NCBI RefSeq assembly: GCF_004364645.1 | Contig: NZ_SOAW01000003.1 | Coordinates: forward strand, 124,001 to 188,000 | Length of the DNA: 64,000 bases | Direction of reading: 5' to 3' | Source: Naumannella halotolerans | GTDB taxonomy: Bacteria; Actinomycetota; Actinomycetes; Propionibacteriales; Propionibacteriaceae | Part shown: positions 52,923 to 61,810 of the stretch, in pieces | Layout of the letters: the number at the start of each line of letters is the position of its first letter | Numbering within the stretch: the first letter of the stretch is position 1 | The notes under the pieces: model-generated | The model's database searches: none | What the model was told of the DNA's origin: nothing | Seen by the model: only the letters and a program-made list of their open reading frames with translations | Made by a program: the position numbers and the translations under genes

Positions 52923-54766
52923 GCGAATGGCGCCGCCAGTTGTGGCACCTTCGGCATGGTGGGTTACGTCAGTTGCGGACCTATCGTCGTCGCCGGGAGA
53001 TCATCGGTGACGACCTGTTCGACGATGTCGACGGTCGGCTGACGTTCCGGCCGTGGGAGTTCCCCGATCGGCCACCGGTGCGTGATCTTCGGGTGGCCGT
53101 GATCGCCGACGACTTCACCCGGTTGGCACTGGGGTATGAGTGGCAGCAGCTCGAGGTCACCCCTGATGATTGGCGGGGTCGGCTCCTCGACGGCCAGGGC
53201 CGACCGCAGGTCGACCTGCTGTTCGTCGAATCGGCCTGGCACGGCAACGATGACGCCTGGCAGTACCACCTGACAGGATCGAGCGCGCCTCGCCCGGCCC
53301 TGGTGGAGCTGGTCACCGGGATGCGGGAGGCAGGTGTGCCGACCGTCTTCTGGAACAAGGAGGATCCGGCGCACTATGCCGATTTCCTGGACACCGCGCG
53401 GCTCTTCGACCAGGTGTTCACCACCGATGTGAACAAGCTCGACGACTACCGCCGGGATCTCGATCATGATCGAGTAGGAGTGTTGCCCTTCGCGGTGCAG
53501 CCGGTGATTCACAACCCGATTCGACCGCGCCGCGGACATGCCGCCCGCGACATCGGTTTCGGCGGGATGTACTTCGCGCACAAGTATCCCGAGCGGCGCG
53601 CGCAGATGGATCTGCTGCTCGGCGCCGCCGATCGGGTCAGTGCGCGGATGGAGCACGGGCTGGAGATCTTCTCCCGCTACCTCGGCCACGACGAGCGATA
53701 CCAATTCCCGGCACCACTGGACCAGCGCGTGGTCGGCTCGCTCGACTATCGGCAGATGCTCACCGCGTACCGCGCGTACAAGGTGTTCCTGAACGTGAAC
53801 TCGGTGGTCGATTCACCGTCGATGTGTGCCCGGCGGGTGTTCGAGATCTCGGCCTGCGGGACTCCGGTGGTCTCGACCCCTTCGCCGGCGATCAGTGAGT
53901 TCTTCCCCGCCGACGAGGTGGTGCAGGTCGAGGAGTCGACCGAGGCCGAGCTGGCGCTGCGGGCGCTGGTCCGCAGTCCGGAGTTGCGGGATCGGATGGT
54001 GCACAAGGCTCAGCGCCACATCTGGTCCGAGCACACCTATGGTCACCGGGTGGAGCAGGTACTGGGCTCGGTGGGCCTGCCGGGCAGTGAGGCGGCGTTG
54101 CCGACGGTCTCGGCACTGGTCTCGACCATCCGGCCACAGCAGTTGGACCACATCCTGCGCACGGTGGCCGGGTTCACCGGTGTGCAGGTGCAACTGTGTC
54201 TGCTCACCCATGGACATACCGCGCCGGACGATCTGCACGAGCGGGCAGCCGCGCTCGGGGTCACCGATCTGAAGGTCGTCGAAGCCCCGGCGGAGAGGAC
54301 CCTCGGGGAGTGTCTGAACCAACTGGTGGCGATGGCTGACGGCGAGGTGCTGACCAAGATCGACGACGACGACGAGTACGGGGCGAACTATCTGCTCGAC
54401 CTGTTGTACGCGATTCGGTACTCCGGGGCCGAGGTGGTCGGGAAACAGGCGCACTACGTCCGCCTCGGCGAGTCGGGGACGACGGCGATCCGGTTCGGTG
54501 ATCGGGAGCACCGGTTCACCGACTTCGTGATGGGGCCGACCCTGACCGCGCGGGCCGAGGTCTTCCGGGCACACCCCTTCGAATCACGCTCGACAGGCGA
54601 GGACACCGCGTTCCTGCGGGATGTGGCCGACGCGGGTGGTCGGATCTACGCGGCAGACCGATTCAACTTCGTGCAGCAGCGCGGCGAGGGTGGGCACACC
54701 TGGCAGGCCGCAGATGTGGAACTGTTGGCCTCTGCCACGGTGGTCAGTGGCGACCCGCTGGCCTAG
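52913..54766 (+). CDS. Bifunctional glycosyltransferase: CgeB-like domain plus GT2-like domain
   Basis: A 617-residue protein. Residues 45-400 resemble CgeB/YkvP-like GT-B enzymes (VFWNKEDPAHYADF, FEISACGTPVVSTPSPAISEFF). Residues 405-610 look like a GT-A fold: TKIDDDDEYG near 480 is an extended DXD metal site, and MGPTLTARAEVFRAHPFES a typical acceptor loop. Two activities in one chain suggest successive sugar additions. GTG start at 52913 overlaps the preceding glycosyltransferase, so the two are one operon. Its stop overlaps the opposing DUF6492-like gene by four bases. Confidence 0.78.
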   Translation: MGLSEWRRQLWHLRHGGLRQLRTYRRRREIIGDDLFDDVDGRLTFRPWEFPDRPPVRDLRVAVIADDFTRLALGYEWQQLEVTPDDWRGRLLDGQGRPQVDLLFVESAWHGNDDAWQYHLTGSSAPRPALVELVTGMREAGVPTVFWNKEDPAHYADFLDTARLFDQVFTTDVNKLDDYRRDLDHDRVGVLPFAVQPVIHNPIRPRRGHAARDIGFGGMYFAHKYPERRAQMDLLLGAADRVSARMEHGLEIFSRYLGHDERYQFPAPLDQRVVGSLDYRQMLTAYRAYKVFLNVNSVVDSPSMCARRVFEISACGTPVVSTPSPAISEFFPADEVVQVEESTEAELALRALVRSPELRDRMVHKAQRHIWSEHTYGHRVEQVLGSVGLPGSEAALPTVSALVSTIRPQQLDHILRTVAGFTGVQVQLCLLTHGHTAPDDLHERAAALGVTDLKVVEAPAERTLGECLNQLVAMADGEVLTKIDDDDEYGANYLLDLLYAIRYSGAEVVGKQAHYVRLGESGTTAIRFGDREHRFTDFVMGPTLTARAEVFRAHPFESRSTGEDTAFLRDVADAGGRIYAADRFNFVQQRGEGGHTWQAADVELLASATVVSGDPLA

Positions 54767-55797
54767 ACCTCGGGCGACCTATCCGGTGCGTACCCGAATT
54801 CGTGCATCAGTTGCGTCCGATTGTCGAAGATTCCGCGGTCGATCAACAGGTTTCCCAACCGCTCCCGGTCGGCATCGGCCAGTCGTGGCCACCGCCTGCG
54901 ATGGACGCCGATGAAGATCGTCTTCTGGGCAGACATCCTGGCGAGAGCCTTGTCGAGACCCGCGCGGGTGTCAGGGCCGACGGTGTAGAGCGTGGCCGAG
55001 GAGACATGGTGGGAGAAACGGTAACGGTCCTCAATCAGTCCGTGCGCCGCGCAGTATCCGGCGTACAACAGGAATTCGCTGGTTCTGGGGTTCGGGCGGT
55101 TGATGTAGGTGGCCGGGGTCTCGTGGTGGCGTCGAAGCAGTTCGGCCCTCATGGCCGTGACCACATCGACGAAGAGTGTCGCGGGTGTCACTGTGGGCAG
55201 TGAACGCTCCGGCGCGAGTTGATCGGTGTCAGCACCGAACAGGTCGAGTGCGGTCTGCAGGAAGTCGGTGAACTTCCCCGGCCTACTCGCGTCGACCCGC
55301 TTGCTGAAGGCACGTCCGTCCGGCGCGAAGAAGGTCTGGCGGCTGACGGGAGCGAGCACGATGTTCTTGGCGTCCAGCACCACATACGCAGGGGAGGGTA
55401 CGGTTTCGGCGGCCTTCAGCTTGAGGATCTGCTGCCGTGACCAGCCCGGCATGCCCCGCTCACTTGGTGTGAGGAACGGAGTCGCGGGGACCAGTTGCAG
55501 CCGCGGTGACAGTTGTCGACCCGCGTCGAGTGCGGAGATCAGGCCCGGACGGTAGCGGTCGATTGACGTGTCGTCGCCGGGATCGGTGTTCCACAGCACG
55601 AGGATGGTGTCCAAGTCGGTAGGGTCGAGGTGCTTGGACAGCGAGCGGAGCAGCAGCCGCAGAAGGTTGAACTCGCCGGGGAAGCAGACGACGACAATGG
55701 ACCAAGCTGGAATCGTCGCCGATGGCGGCGCACTGCCGGGTCGGCTGCAGGCTGGGGCCGGGCTGCCGGGGCCTTCGGGGGAACCGGCCGCAGTCAT
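54763..55797 (-). CDS. DUF6492-like protein, copy 1
   Basis: A 344-residue protein. After a Pro/Ser-rich N-terminus of about 30 residues, the core starts SIVVVCFPGEFNLLRLLLRSL, like a nucleotide-sugar-binding GT-A fold, and contains AYVVLDAKNIVLAPV, which the neighbouring gene repeats as YYVVLDAKNHAIRPV. This shared block resembles DUF6492 proteins of glycan loci, presumed glycosyltransferases without proven activity. Seven bases separate it from the upstream paralogue. Confidence 0.7.
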   Translation of the reverse strand: MTAAGSPEGPGSPAPACSRPGSAPPSATIPAWSIVVVCFPGEFNLLRLLLRSLSKHLDPTDLDTILVLWNTDPGDDTSIDRYRPGLISALDAGRQLSPRLQLVPATPFLTPSERGMPGWSRQQILKLKAAETVPSPAYVVLDAKNIVLAPVSRQTFFAPDGRAFSKRVDASRPGKFTDFLQTALDLFGADTDQLAPERSLPTVTPATLFVDVVTAMRAELLRRHHETPATYINRPNPRTSEFLLYAGYCAAHGLIEDRYRFSHHVSSATLYTVGPDTRAGLDKALARMSAQKTIFIGVHRRRWPRLADADRERLGNLLIDRGIFDNRTQLMHEFGYAPDRSPEV

Positions 55798-55804
55798 GGT
55801 CGTC

Positions 55805-56761
55805 TCACGACTTCAGTTCCCGCTCACGCAGGTCGGTGAAGTCCTTGACATCCGACAGCTTGTCAGCCAATTGATGGGCACTGGCGAGTGCTTCGTCGAA
55901 GGTCGGGAACAGCGCGATCGCCCATGCCTGGGCGATGGTGCGCAACGTTCTTTCGCGGATGTCGCGGAATGCCCTTCGGTGCACCGAAAAACACCACACG
56001 TTCGCGTTCTCGATCCTTGCTTTCGTGTCCGCGATCTTGGCCCGATCGATCTTTCCGCGCAATGACGCGTAGGTCGACCGACCGTTGCGCAAGCAGTCGG
56101 CGAACATCCCGATCTTGGCGGTGTAGGCGACGTAGAGGGTGAACTCCGTACTCACGTCTTGCTTGTTGAGGAAGAACGATGTGATGTTCGTCGACTCCTT
56201 GTCCTCGATCAGGTCCACCAGATCCGAGCAGACCGAGGTCCGGATGGGAAACGGGGGAGCGCTGGACGGGCAACGGTAGCTGGGGATGAGGTTCTGCTCT
56301 CCAAGGTAGGAGAAGCTCGCATCGAGCCAAGGCCTTTGATCTTGCCGGGTCTTGGTGAAGATCTTCGTCGGCACGCCGGTGCTGTCGAACAGTGTGGCTG
56401 CCCCCACCGGTCGGATGGCGTGGTTCTTTGCGTCCAGGACGACGTAGTACTCCGACGTGCTGTGCTTGGCGACTGCCAGCTTGCAGGCTTGCTGGGTCAG
56501 CCATCCCTTCTCGGACAGGTCGCCGAACTGGCTGGCGCGCAGGAGAGTCACCTTGTCCTTGAACTGGCCGTACCGCTGGAGTACATGCTTCTCGAACTGG
56601 AGGACGGTCTCGTCCTCGGCGGCGTGGGTGGGCTCGTTGACCACGACCATGATCCGGCTCACCAGATCGGGATCGAAACACTTGTCGATCGACATGGCCT
56701 GTACCTCCATGAACGGAAGCTCCAGACCGAAGAACACTGTCACCAAATCGATCTTTGGCAC
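55805..56761 (-). CDS. DUF6492-like protein, copy 2
   Basis: A 318-residue paralogue of the following gene. IDLVTVFFGLELPFMEVQAMSI starts the core, ACKLAVAKHSTSEYYVVLDAKN carries the shared central motif, and TEFTLYVAYTAKIGM parallels SEFLLYAGYCAAHGL in the other copy. The two thus align over most of their length but have diverged widely. Presumed GT-A-like transferase; substrate unknown. ATG at 56761. Confidence 0.7.
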   Translation of the reverse strand: MPKIDLVTVFFGLELPFMEVQAMSIDKCFDPDLVSRIMVVVNEPTHAAEDETVLQFEKHVLQRYGQFKDKVTLLRASQFGDLSEKGWLTQQACKLAVAKHSTSEYYVVLDAKNHAIRPVGAATLFDSTGVPTKIFTKTRQDQRPWLDASFSYLGEQNLIPSYRCPSSAPPFPIRTSVCSDLVDLIEDKESTNITSFFLNKQDVSTEFTLYVAYTAKIGMFADCLRNGRSTYASLRGKIDRAKIADTKARIENANVWCFSVHRRAFRDIRERTLRTIAQAWAIALFPTFDEALASAHQLADKLSDVKDFTDLRERELKS

Positions 56762-56816
56762 TCATCCACCTCACACATTGCGGGAGCCCGGGAACAATCT
56801 GTGGTCCGCCCCCGCA

Positions 56817-57353
56817 TCAGCTGTTGTTCAGTCCGTTCGATTCCTGCGGCGTTGGGGCGCTGCCGTCACGCCCTAGGAGCCGGATCTCTTCGACGGCATC
56901 GTTCAGGGCCGACTCGGTCCGAACGGTGTTCGCCGAGATCGTTCGCAAGAGTTGATCGAAGTGCACCTGCGGAACCGTCAGCGAGCGCGACGCCAGGCTG
57001 AGGTCCTCGAAAGCTCGCTGAACCTCCCTGGGGAGTGGGGCTGATTGGTCGTTCCCGAGCTCGGCCACGCGTGTCTCGGCTGTCTTGGAGGCGATCCGGG
57101 CCGCCTGTACGGATGCCTGGATGATCTGCATATTCGTCAGAATTCGCTCGTTCTGCTTCTGCAGACCGGCGAGGCGCTGGGTGGCGAGCTGGGTGGTCTT
57201 GGTCTGGACGTAGCCGACCAGCAACACCACGACGACGATTCCTGCGGCAGCGACGATCACTGCCCACGTGGCACCCAACGTGATGCCCAGGACTGCGGTG
57301 GCGGCAACCGTCGCCAGCGCGACGGCCAGAAGGATGATACGAACGTTCTTCAC
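56817..57353 (-). CDS. Small membrane protein with two TM segments and a helical tail
   Basis: A 178-residue protein without a known family. Two hydrophobic segments (about 5-25 and 28-50) precede a helical, polar region (QRLAGLQKQNERILTNMQII) and a flexible Asn/Gln/Ser tail. The layout copies the N-terminal anchor of the MurG-like enzyme at 51444. It lies seven bases downstream of the large glycosyltransferase gene, so it may be that enzyme's membrane partner. Confidence 0.7.
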   Translation of the reverse strand: MKNVRIILLAVALATVAATAVLGITLGATWAVIVAAAGIVVVVLLVGYVQTKTTQLATQRLAGLQKQNERILTNMQIIQASVQAARIASKTAETRVAELGNDQSAPLPREVQRAFEDLSLASRSLTVPQVHFDQLLRTISANTVRTESALNDAVEEIRLLGRDGSAPTPQESNGLNNS

Positions 57354-57360
57354 CGGGTGC

Positions 57361-60084
57361 CTATCTCTCGTAGATCCATCGTGGGAGCGCTTCTCCTGGT
57401 CTGATTCGGGCCATGCGTTGCGGCTGGTACACCGTGATCATCTCGTAGAAGCGGCGTTCGACGTACTCGCTGTGGCTCATTGCGGTGCCGAGCGCCTCCC
57501 ACTTGTCCGCCGGCACCACGGTTTCGTACATGTACCCGGCCCGGGTCAGCGCCGCAGAGTTGAGCGCCGAGATCAGGAAGACGGGCTTGATGTAGGGATA
57601 CCTGAGTTGGACGTGGGTGATGTGGTCGACCAGACCCGGAATGTCGGCATCGCCGTGGGTGGTGGCGTCGATCACCACTCGTATCGCTGATTTGACGGCA
57701 TTCGAGGGGAGAGAGATTCCCGACGGCATTCGCTCCAGCGAGTCGGGCAGGGAGAACTTTTCCTTCACCGCCGTCGCACCGGCCGTTCCCCCGATTCTGC
57801 TGTCGGTGATGGCGGTGGCCATGACGGCTTCCGTACCGCCGGGGGCAGTCGCCTCCGTGTGCGGTGTCGGAGGTTCGCCGCGAACCAGGCGTTCGATGAT
57901 CCGCGCGGCCTGATTGGCTCCGTTCTCGGGGAAGGCCTCCAGGGCGGCCTTGCGCATCCGCGCCCGAACCCGGGGATTCATCACGCTCCGGACGGCCTCG
58001 TCGAACTCCAAACCGTGGACGCTCTGCGCCGAGGCTCCGAAGCCGGCAATCGGTGCGAACGCGGCCCGGCGGTTCTGGTCATCGAGGGTCTCGGTGGCCC
58101 GGGCCACGAAAATGGTGGGGACGCCCAGATGCACCAGTTCGTGATACGAGTTGTAGCCCGTGGTCGAGATCGCCGCATCGAACGCATTGGCGTACTTCGC
58201 CACCGGATACACCGGTTTCATGACGATTCCGTCGACGTTCTCCAGACCAGCGGCGTGCAGGGCATGGCGGGGCGCGAAGATGGTCAGTGGCTTGTCCTCG
58301 CCGATCTGGGCGCGGAGCAGGCGCTGGATGTGTGTCATCAACTCGACCAACTGGTCGGTGGAGTCGGCCGACAGGTTCAACAGCACCGAGGTGCCGTCGA
58401 GGGGAAGCCCGAGCTCGGCCCGTGCCTGTTCCCGCGGCAACAATTCGTCGCGTTGGACAAAGGTGATCGGCGGCACGTAGAGGGTGCCGGCTGACAGGCG
58501 AGGCGTGAAGCCCATGTCGACGGCGGCGGCCAGGTCCATCGGCTCGAGCACATGGTCGAACGCATCGGCCATCCGCAGGCTCGGCGGTTTCCGCTGTTGC
58601 CGCCACATCCCGCGTCGGGACCAGACGAAGGTGGTGTCAGGATGATCGGCGCAGATCTTCCGCAGGACCTCCGGTGGGTTCACGTGGTCCACCACCAGCA
58701 CCGACGGCTCGAGCCGGTCGAGTAGGAGGCGGAGCCGGACGTTCAGTATTTCCTCCCAGATCGGCTTCTGCTTAGGGGTGAAGCCCATCTTCTTGGGTGA
58801 GGGGAAGTACTCGACCGGATGACCCTGCTCGTCGACCAAGTGGTAGGCCTCCGACATCGTCAGGAAGTAGGGCTGTACCTCGGGACCGAGTCGCTTGGCG
58901 TAGGCCATCAGGCGGGTGACGTGGCCGAGCCCATGACCGTTGTCGGTGTAGAAGAGCACCCGGGGTTTCGGCGTGGTCGGCTTGTCCAGCCGGGGCAGCT
59001 TCGTCGTGGCGGTGGACTTGCGTCGGGGTGCCCCGATCAGATCCTTCAGCCGCTCGACGTGTGAGCCGTAGCCGAAGTATTGGTGGGTCACCTCACGGGC
59101 AACAGCCCGCCGTTCCTGCAGGTACGAGGGATCCTCCGCCAGACGGAGGGCGACTTCCTTGACCTCTGATGGCTCTGCGTAGATGGCGGCGTCGGAGAAG
59201 ATCGCCTCGAAGTAGGGCGGCAGGACGGCCACAGCGCCGGTGGCGATTCCTTCGAGAATCGACCGGCCGAAGGCTTCGTGCCATGCAGGGTGGTGGTAGT
59301 AGGAGTAGACGTCAACCTTGCGCAGGAACTCTTTCGGGCTCATCGCGCCGAACGGGAACACGTCCCAGTTCCTTGGTAGGGGACGGCCCAAGATTGCCCG
59401 TGGCGTGCGTGCGCCGCCCATGATCGAGATGCGGAAATCGCTCCCGGCCGGGTAGGCGTCGAAGATCTCGCGCCGGTCGGTGGGCCACTTGCCGGGCGAA
59501 TCCCGCGAGTGTCTGCCGATGCGAACGGGCCGCTCCAGCCGGTCACTCCGGTCGATGTGCCAATGGTCGAGGTTGATGATGTTCGACCAGTTCATGGGAG
59601 ACAGCGCGAGCTTCGGGTGGGTGCTGAGCATCTTGTGCCGGACGATCGGAGACAGCGGCACCCACTGCCACTGGTGGTCGAACAGCTCCTCGGCCTGTGC
59701 CGCCACGACATTCGGGTCGTACAGCATGTTGGACACGGCAGGATCGGTGTTGAAGGCGTTCGCGACGAGCAGCCACTTCTCGGCCCGGACGCGAGGTTTG
59801 AACGACTGCTCGCGCTCGAACATGGACGGTCCGCGGGCTATCACCAAGCCTGCTTCGATGGGGTCATCCGGTCGGAACATCTGGAGCAGTCCATCGTCGA
59901 TCAGCTGCATCAGGCTGACGTCGAGCGGCCGCGCTCCGCCCCGCGCAGGCCCCGACAATGAAAGGAGCCCGGTCGTGTATCCCGCTGCTGCGTGCGCGAT
60001 GATCTCCTGAGCGAGGGACTTGTTGCCACCGCCGACCAATCTGGCGTCGGTCACGACCAAGATGTCGACTTGGTGGGATGTCAT
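57361..60084 (-). CDS. Multidomain glycosyltransferase: GT4-like, MurG-like and extra C-terminal domain
   Basis: A 907-residue protein with three parts. Residues 1-355: a GT-B unit with GT4 traits (DARLVGGGNKSLAQE, HHPAWHEAFGRSILEGIATG). Residues 370-745: a MurG/MGT-like GT-B unit with DNGHGLGHVTRLM near 382 and STTGYNSYHELVHLG near 640. Residues 790-907: a domain I cannot name, starting near IRVVIDATTHGDADI. ATG at 60084 is preferred to GTG 60120, since AGAAG lies near. Two GT-B modules in one chain is unusual. Heads a four-gene operon with the small membrane protein and the DUF6492-like pair. Confidence 0.75.
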   Translation of the reverse strand: MTSHQVDILVVTDARLVGGGNKSLAQEIIAHAAAGYTTGLLSLSGPARGGARPLDVSLMQLIDDGLLQMFRPDDPIEAGLVIARGPSMFEREQSFKPRVRAEKWLLVANAFNTDPAVSNMLYDPNVVAAQAEELFDHQWQWVPLSPIVRHKMLSTHPKLALSPMNWSNIINLDHWHIDRSDRLERPVRIGRHSRDSPGKWPTDRREIFDAYPAGSDFRISIMGGARTPRAILGRPLPRNWDVFPFGAMSPKEFLRKVDVYSYYHHPAWHEAFGRSILEGIATGAVAVLPPYFEAIFSDAAIYAEPSEVKEVALRLAEDPSYLQERRAVAREVTHQYFGYGSHVERLKDLIGAPRRKSTATTKLPRLDKPTTPKPRVLFYTDNGHGLGHVTRLMAYAKRLGPEVQPYFLTMSEAYHLVDEQGHPVEYFPSPKKMGFTPKQKPIWEEILNVRLRLLLDRLEPSVLVVDHVNPPEVLRKICADHPDTTFVWSRRGMWRQQRKPPSLRMADAFDHVLEPMDLAAAVDMGFTPRLSAGTLYVPPITFVQRDELLPREQARAELGLPLDGTSVLLNLSADSTDQLVELMTHIQRLLRAQIGEDKPLTIFAPRHALHAAGLENVDGIVMKPVYPVAKYANAFDAAISTTGYNSYHELVHLGVPTIFVARATETLDDQNRRAAFAPIAGFGASAQSVHGLEFDEAVRSVMNPRVRARMRKAALEAFPENGANQAARIIERLVRGEPPTPHTEATAPGGTEAVMATAITDSRIGGTAGATAVKEKFSLPDSLERMPSGISLPSNAVKSAIRVVIDATTHGDADIPGLVDHITHVQLRYPYIKPVFLISALNSAALTRAGYMYETVVPADKWEALGTAMSHSEYVERRFYEMITVYQPQRMARIRPGEALPRWIYER

Positions 60085-60480
60085 TGAGCTCGCTTCTGGA
60101 TCGGGGTCACTGGCAGGCACTTGGCGGGTGCTGCCGGTGACCGAACAGCCCGGCTACCGATGCCCAAGCGGCATGGTACTGACGGCTCAGCTCGAAGTGA
60201 AGCAAGCCTGCCCGAATTGCCGCTGAAGCTGCTCTTCTCCGCGAAGCACCCGCGCCGGCGGTAGTTCGCAGCCCACCAATACCTGACTGGCAGGACTTCG
60301 AATCTCGGATTGGATGCCTGGATTGACGTTCGGAAGACGACTGCACCTAGAATCAGCGCGATGTTCGCTGTGGACCCAACCTAACCTGCGAGCGTCGGCC
60401 GTAACGACAGTGTTCGACCACAGCCGTGCGTTGGGCGAGCCCGCCGTCGAAAACTGATCATTGACTTGGAGGACCAGCGC
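60085..60480 (+). other. Divergent regulatory region
   Basis: A 396-base gap between divergent starts. No gene is supported. It holds one good plus-strand promoter (60323-60353); a minus-strand promoter for the large glycosyltransferase gene must also lie here but I cannot place it. Confidence 0.5.
60323..60353 (+). promoter_or_regulatory. Promoter of the pyruvyl transferase-like gene
   Basis: TTGACG (60323-60328), 19-base spacer, TAGAAT (60348-60353). The leader would be about 120 bases. Confidence 0.55.
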
Positions 60481-61623
60481 ATGAGTCAGGCAGAGCCGCC
60501 CGAAACGAGCCGACCGGAGCCATCGAAGGAGAGCCTTGAAGGTGAGCTCAGAGGTCTGCTGAAGCCCCGTGTCGGAGTCACGGGTTCGTACGCCAGAGGG
60601 AACTATGGCGATGAACTTTACGTGCGGGTATTCGAGCACTGGCTTGGCCAGTGGGCGGATCTCACCCTCCTTACCGGAATCTTCCGGCCGGAGTACTTCC
60701 GGGGTCTGCGGAACGCCCAGGTTGACCTCATGGACGCGGTGGTTCTCGGCGGCGGGGACCTCCTGTGTCCCTATCGTCCGAAGGTCGATCCAGACTTCAT
60801 CAACCCGATGTACTTGAGGCGCCCCGTGCACGTGGCGGGCATTGGTGTCGAGCTGAACAGGACCGACATCGACGAGAGCACGGTCGGGAAGTGGAAGAGG
60901 TTTCTGACCGATCCCAATATTCGATCGATCTCCACGCGGGACCCACGCTCCGCAGAATGGATCATCGAGCACATCAGTCCGAACGTGCCCGTGTCGTCAC
61001 ACCCTGACCTCGTCTGCGCCCTTCCCCTGCCTCCTGCTCCGCGGCCAGATGGTGCGCCAGTTCTGGGGTTGGTCACGCGCCACATCAAGCATCCGAAAGA
61101 GTACGTGCTGATGGCCGAAGTGTCGCGACGCCTCATCGAACAGGGATGGCGTGTCAGACATATCATCGGTGGTGTCGCCGGCCACGGGCGGAAGGACTTC
61201 GAGAACGCTGCGGAGCTCAAAGTGGAAGGCAAGGAAACCTGCTACACCGAAAACTTGGACGACATCAGTCGCGCACTTGGCGAGTGTTCCTTGGTTCTTA
61301 GCATGAAGTTGCACACGACATTGGTGGCGACGATGTATGGTGTCCCCACAATTTCCATGAATCCCGTTGCAAAGGCGCGGGCATTTATGCGATCGATTGA
61401 TCGCGAGGACTTGGCGCTTCCGGCGAATGATCGCCGAGTGTTTGACATCATTGAAGGTGGAGTTCCCGAAGTCCCGATGGACAAGGTGGCGAAGCTCCGT
61501 GCTGACGCGATCGATTCCCTGAAGTCGCTAAGCCGGAAAATTTGGGATGACCATCGCAACCAGTCGTCTGTGCGGCAGAGTCTCCTGCCAGGATCGCCGG
61601 GTTGGTTCACTGACGCTGGTTAA
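60481..61623 (+). CDS. Polysaccharide pyruvyl transferase family protein
   Basis: A 380-residue protein of the WcaK/CsaB family. VGVTGSYARGNYGDELYVRVF near residue 30 is the N-terminal glycine loop, VVLGGGDLLCPYRP near 85 the second, and MKLHTTLVATMYGVPTI near 276 the conserved C-terminal block. Such enzymes add ketal-linked pyruvate from PEP to glycan sugars, giving negative charge to cell-wall polymers. ATG at 60481 after TTGGAGGACC. Composition is less GC-rich than the core genes. Confidence 0.85.
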   Translation: MSQAEPPETSRPEPSKESLEGELRGLLKPRVGVTGSYARGNYGDELYVRVFEHWLGQWADLTLLTGIFRPEYFRGLRNAQVDLMDAVVLGGGDLLCPYRPKVDPDFINPMYLRRPVHVAGIGVELNRTDIDESTVGKWKRFLTDPNIRSISTRDPRSAEWIIEHISPNVPVSSHPDLVCALPLPPAPRPDGAPVLGLVTRHIKHPKEYVLMAEVSRRLIEQGWRVRHIIGGVAGHGRKDFENAAELKVEGKETCYTENLDDISRALGECSLVLSMKLHTTLVATMYGVPTISMNPVAKARAFMRSIDREDLALPANDRRVFDIIEGGVPEVPMDKVAKLRADAIDSLKSLSRKIWDDHRNQSSVRQSLLPGSPGWFTDAG

Positions 61624-61795
61624 CGTTTGGCTGCCGCGGGATGAGGACTGGGAAGAGCGAGCGGCACGAAACCGTTGTTCAGAAGGCCGCGGATACCGTT
61701 GTTGGGTCTTGGGGTGAGGGTTGCTTAGGCGCATGAAGTCGTGATGCCCTGCTCGGAGCAAGATGTTGCGAATCGACCGAGTGTGGCGGTGGTGA

Positions 61796-61810
61796 TATGT
61801 TGCAGGAGTG
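61796..61810 (+). promoter_or_regulatory. Leaderless -10 box of the last glycosyltransferase
   Basis: TATGTT at 61796-61801, six bases, GTG at 61808; TCGACC at 61773-61778 may be the -35 box. AGGA directly abuts the GTG, too close to act as a ribosome binding site. Confidence 0.5.
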
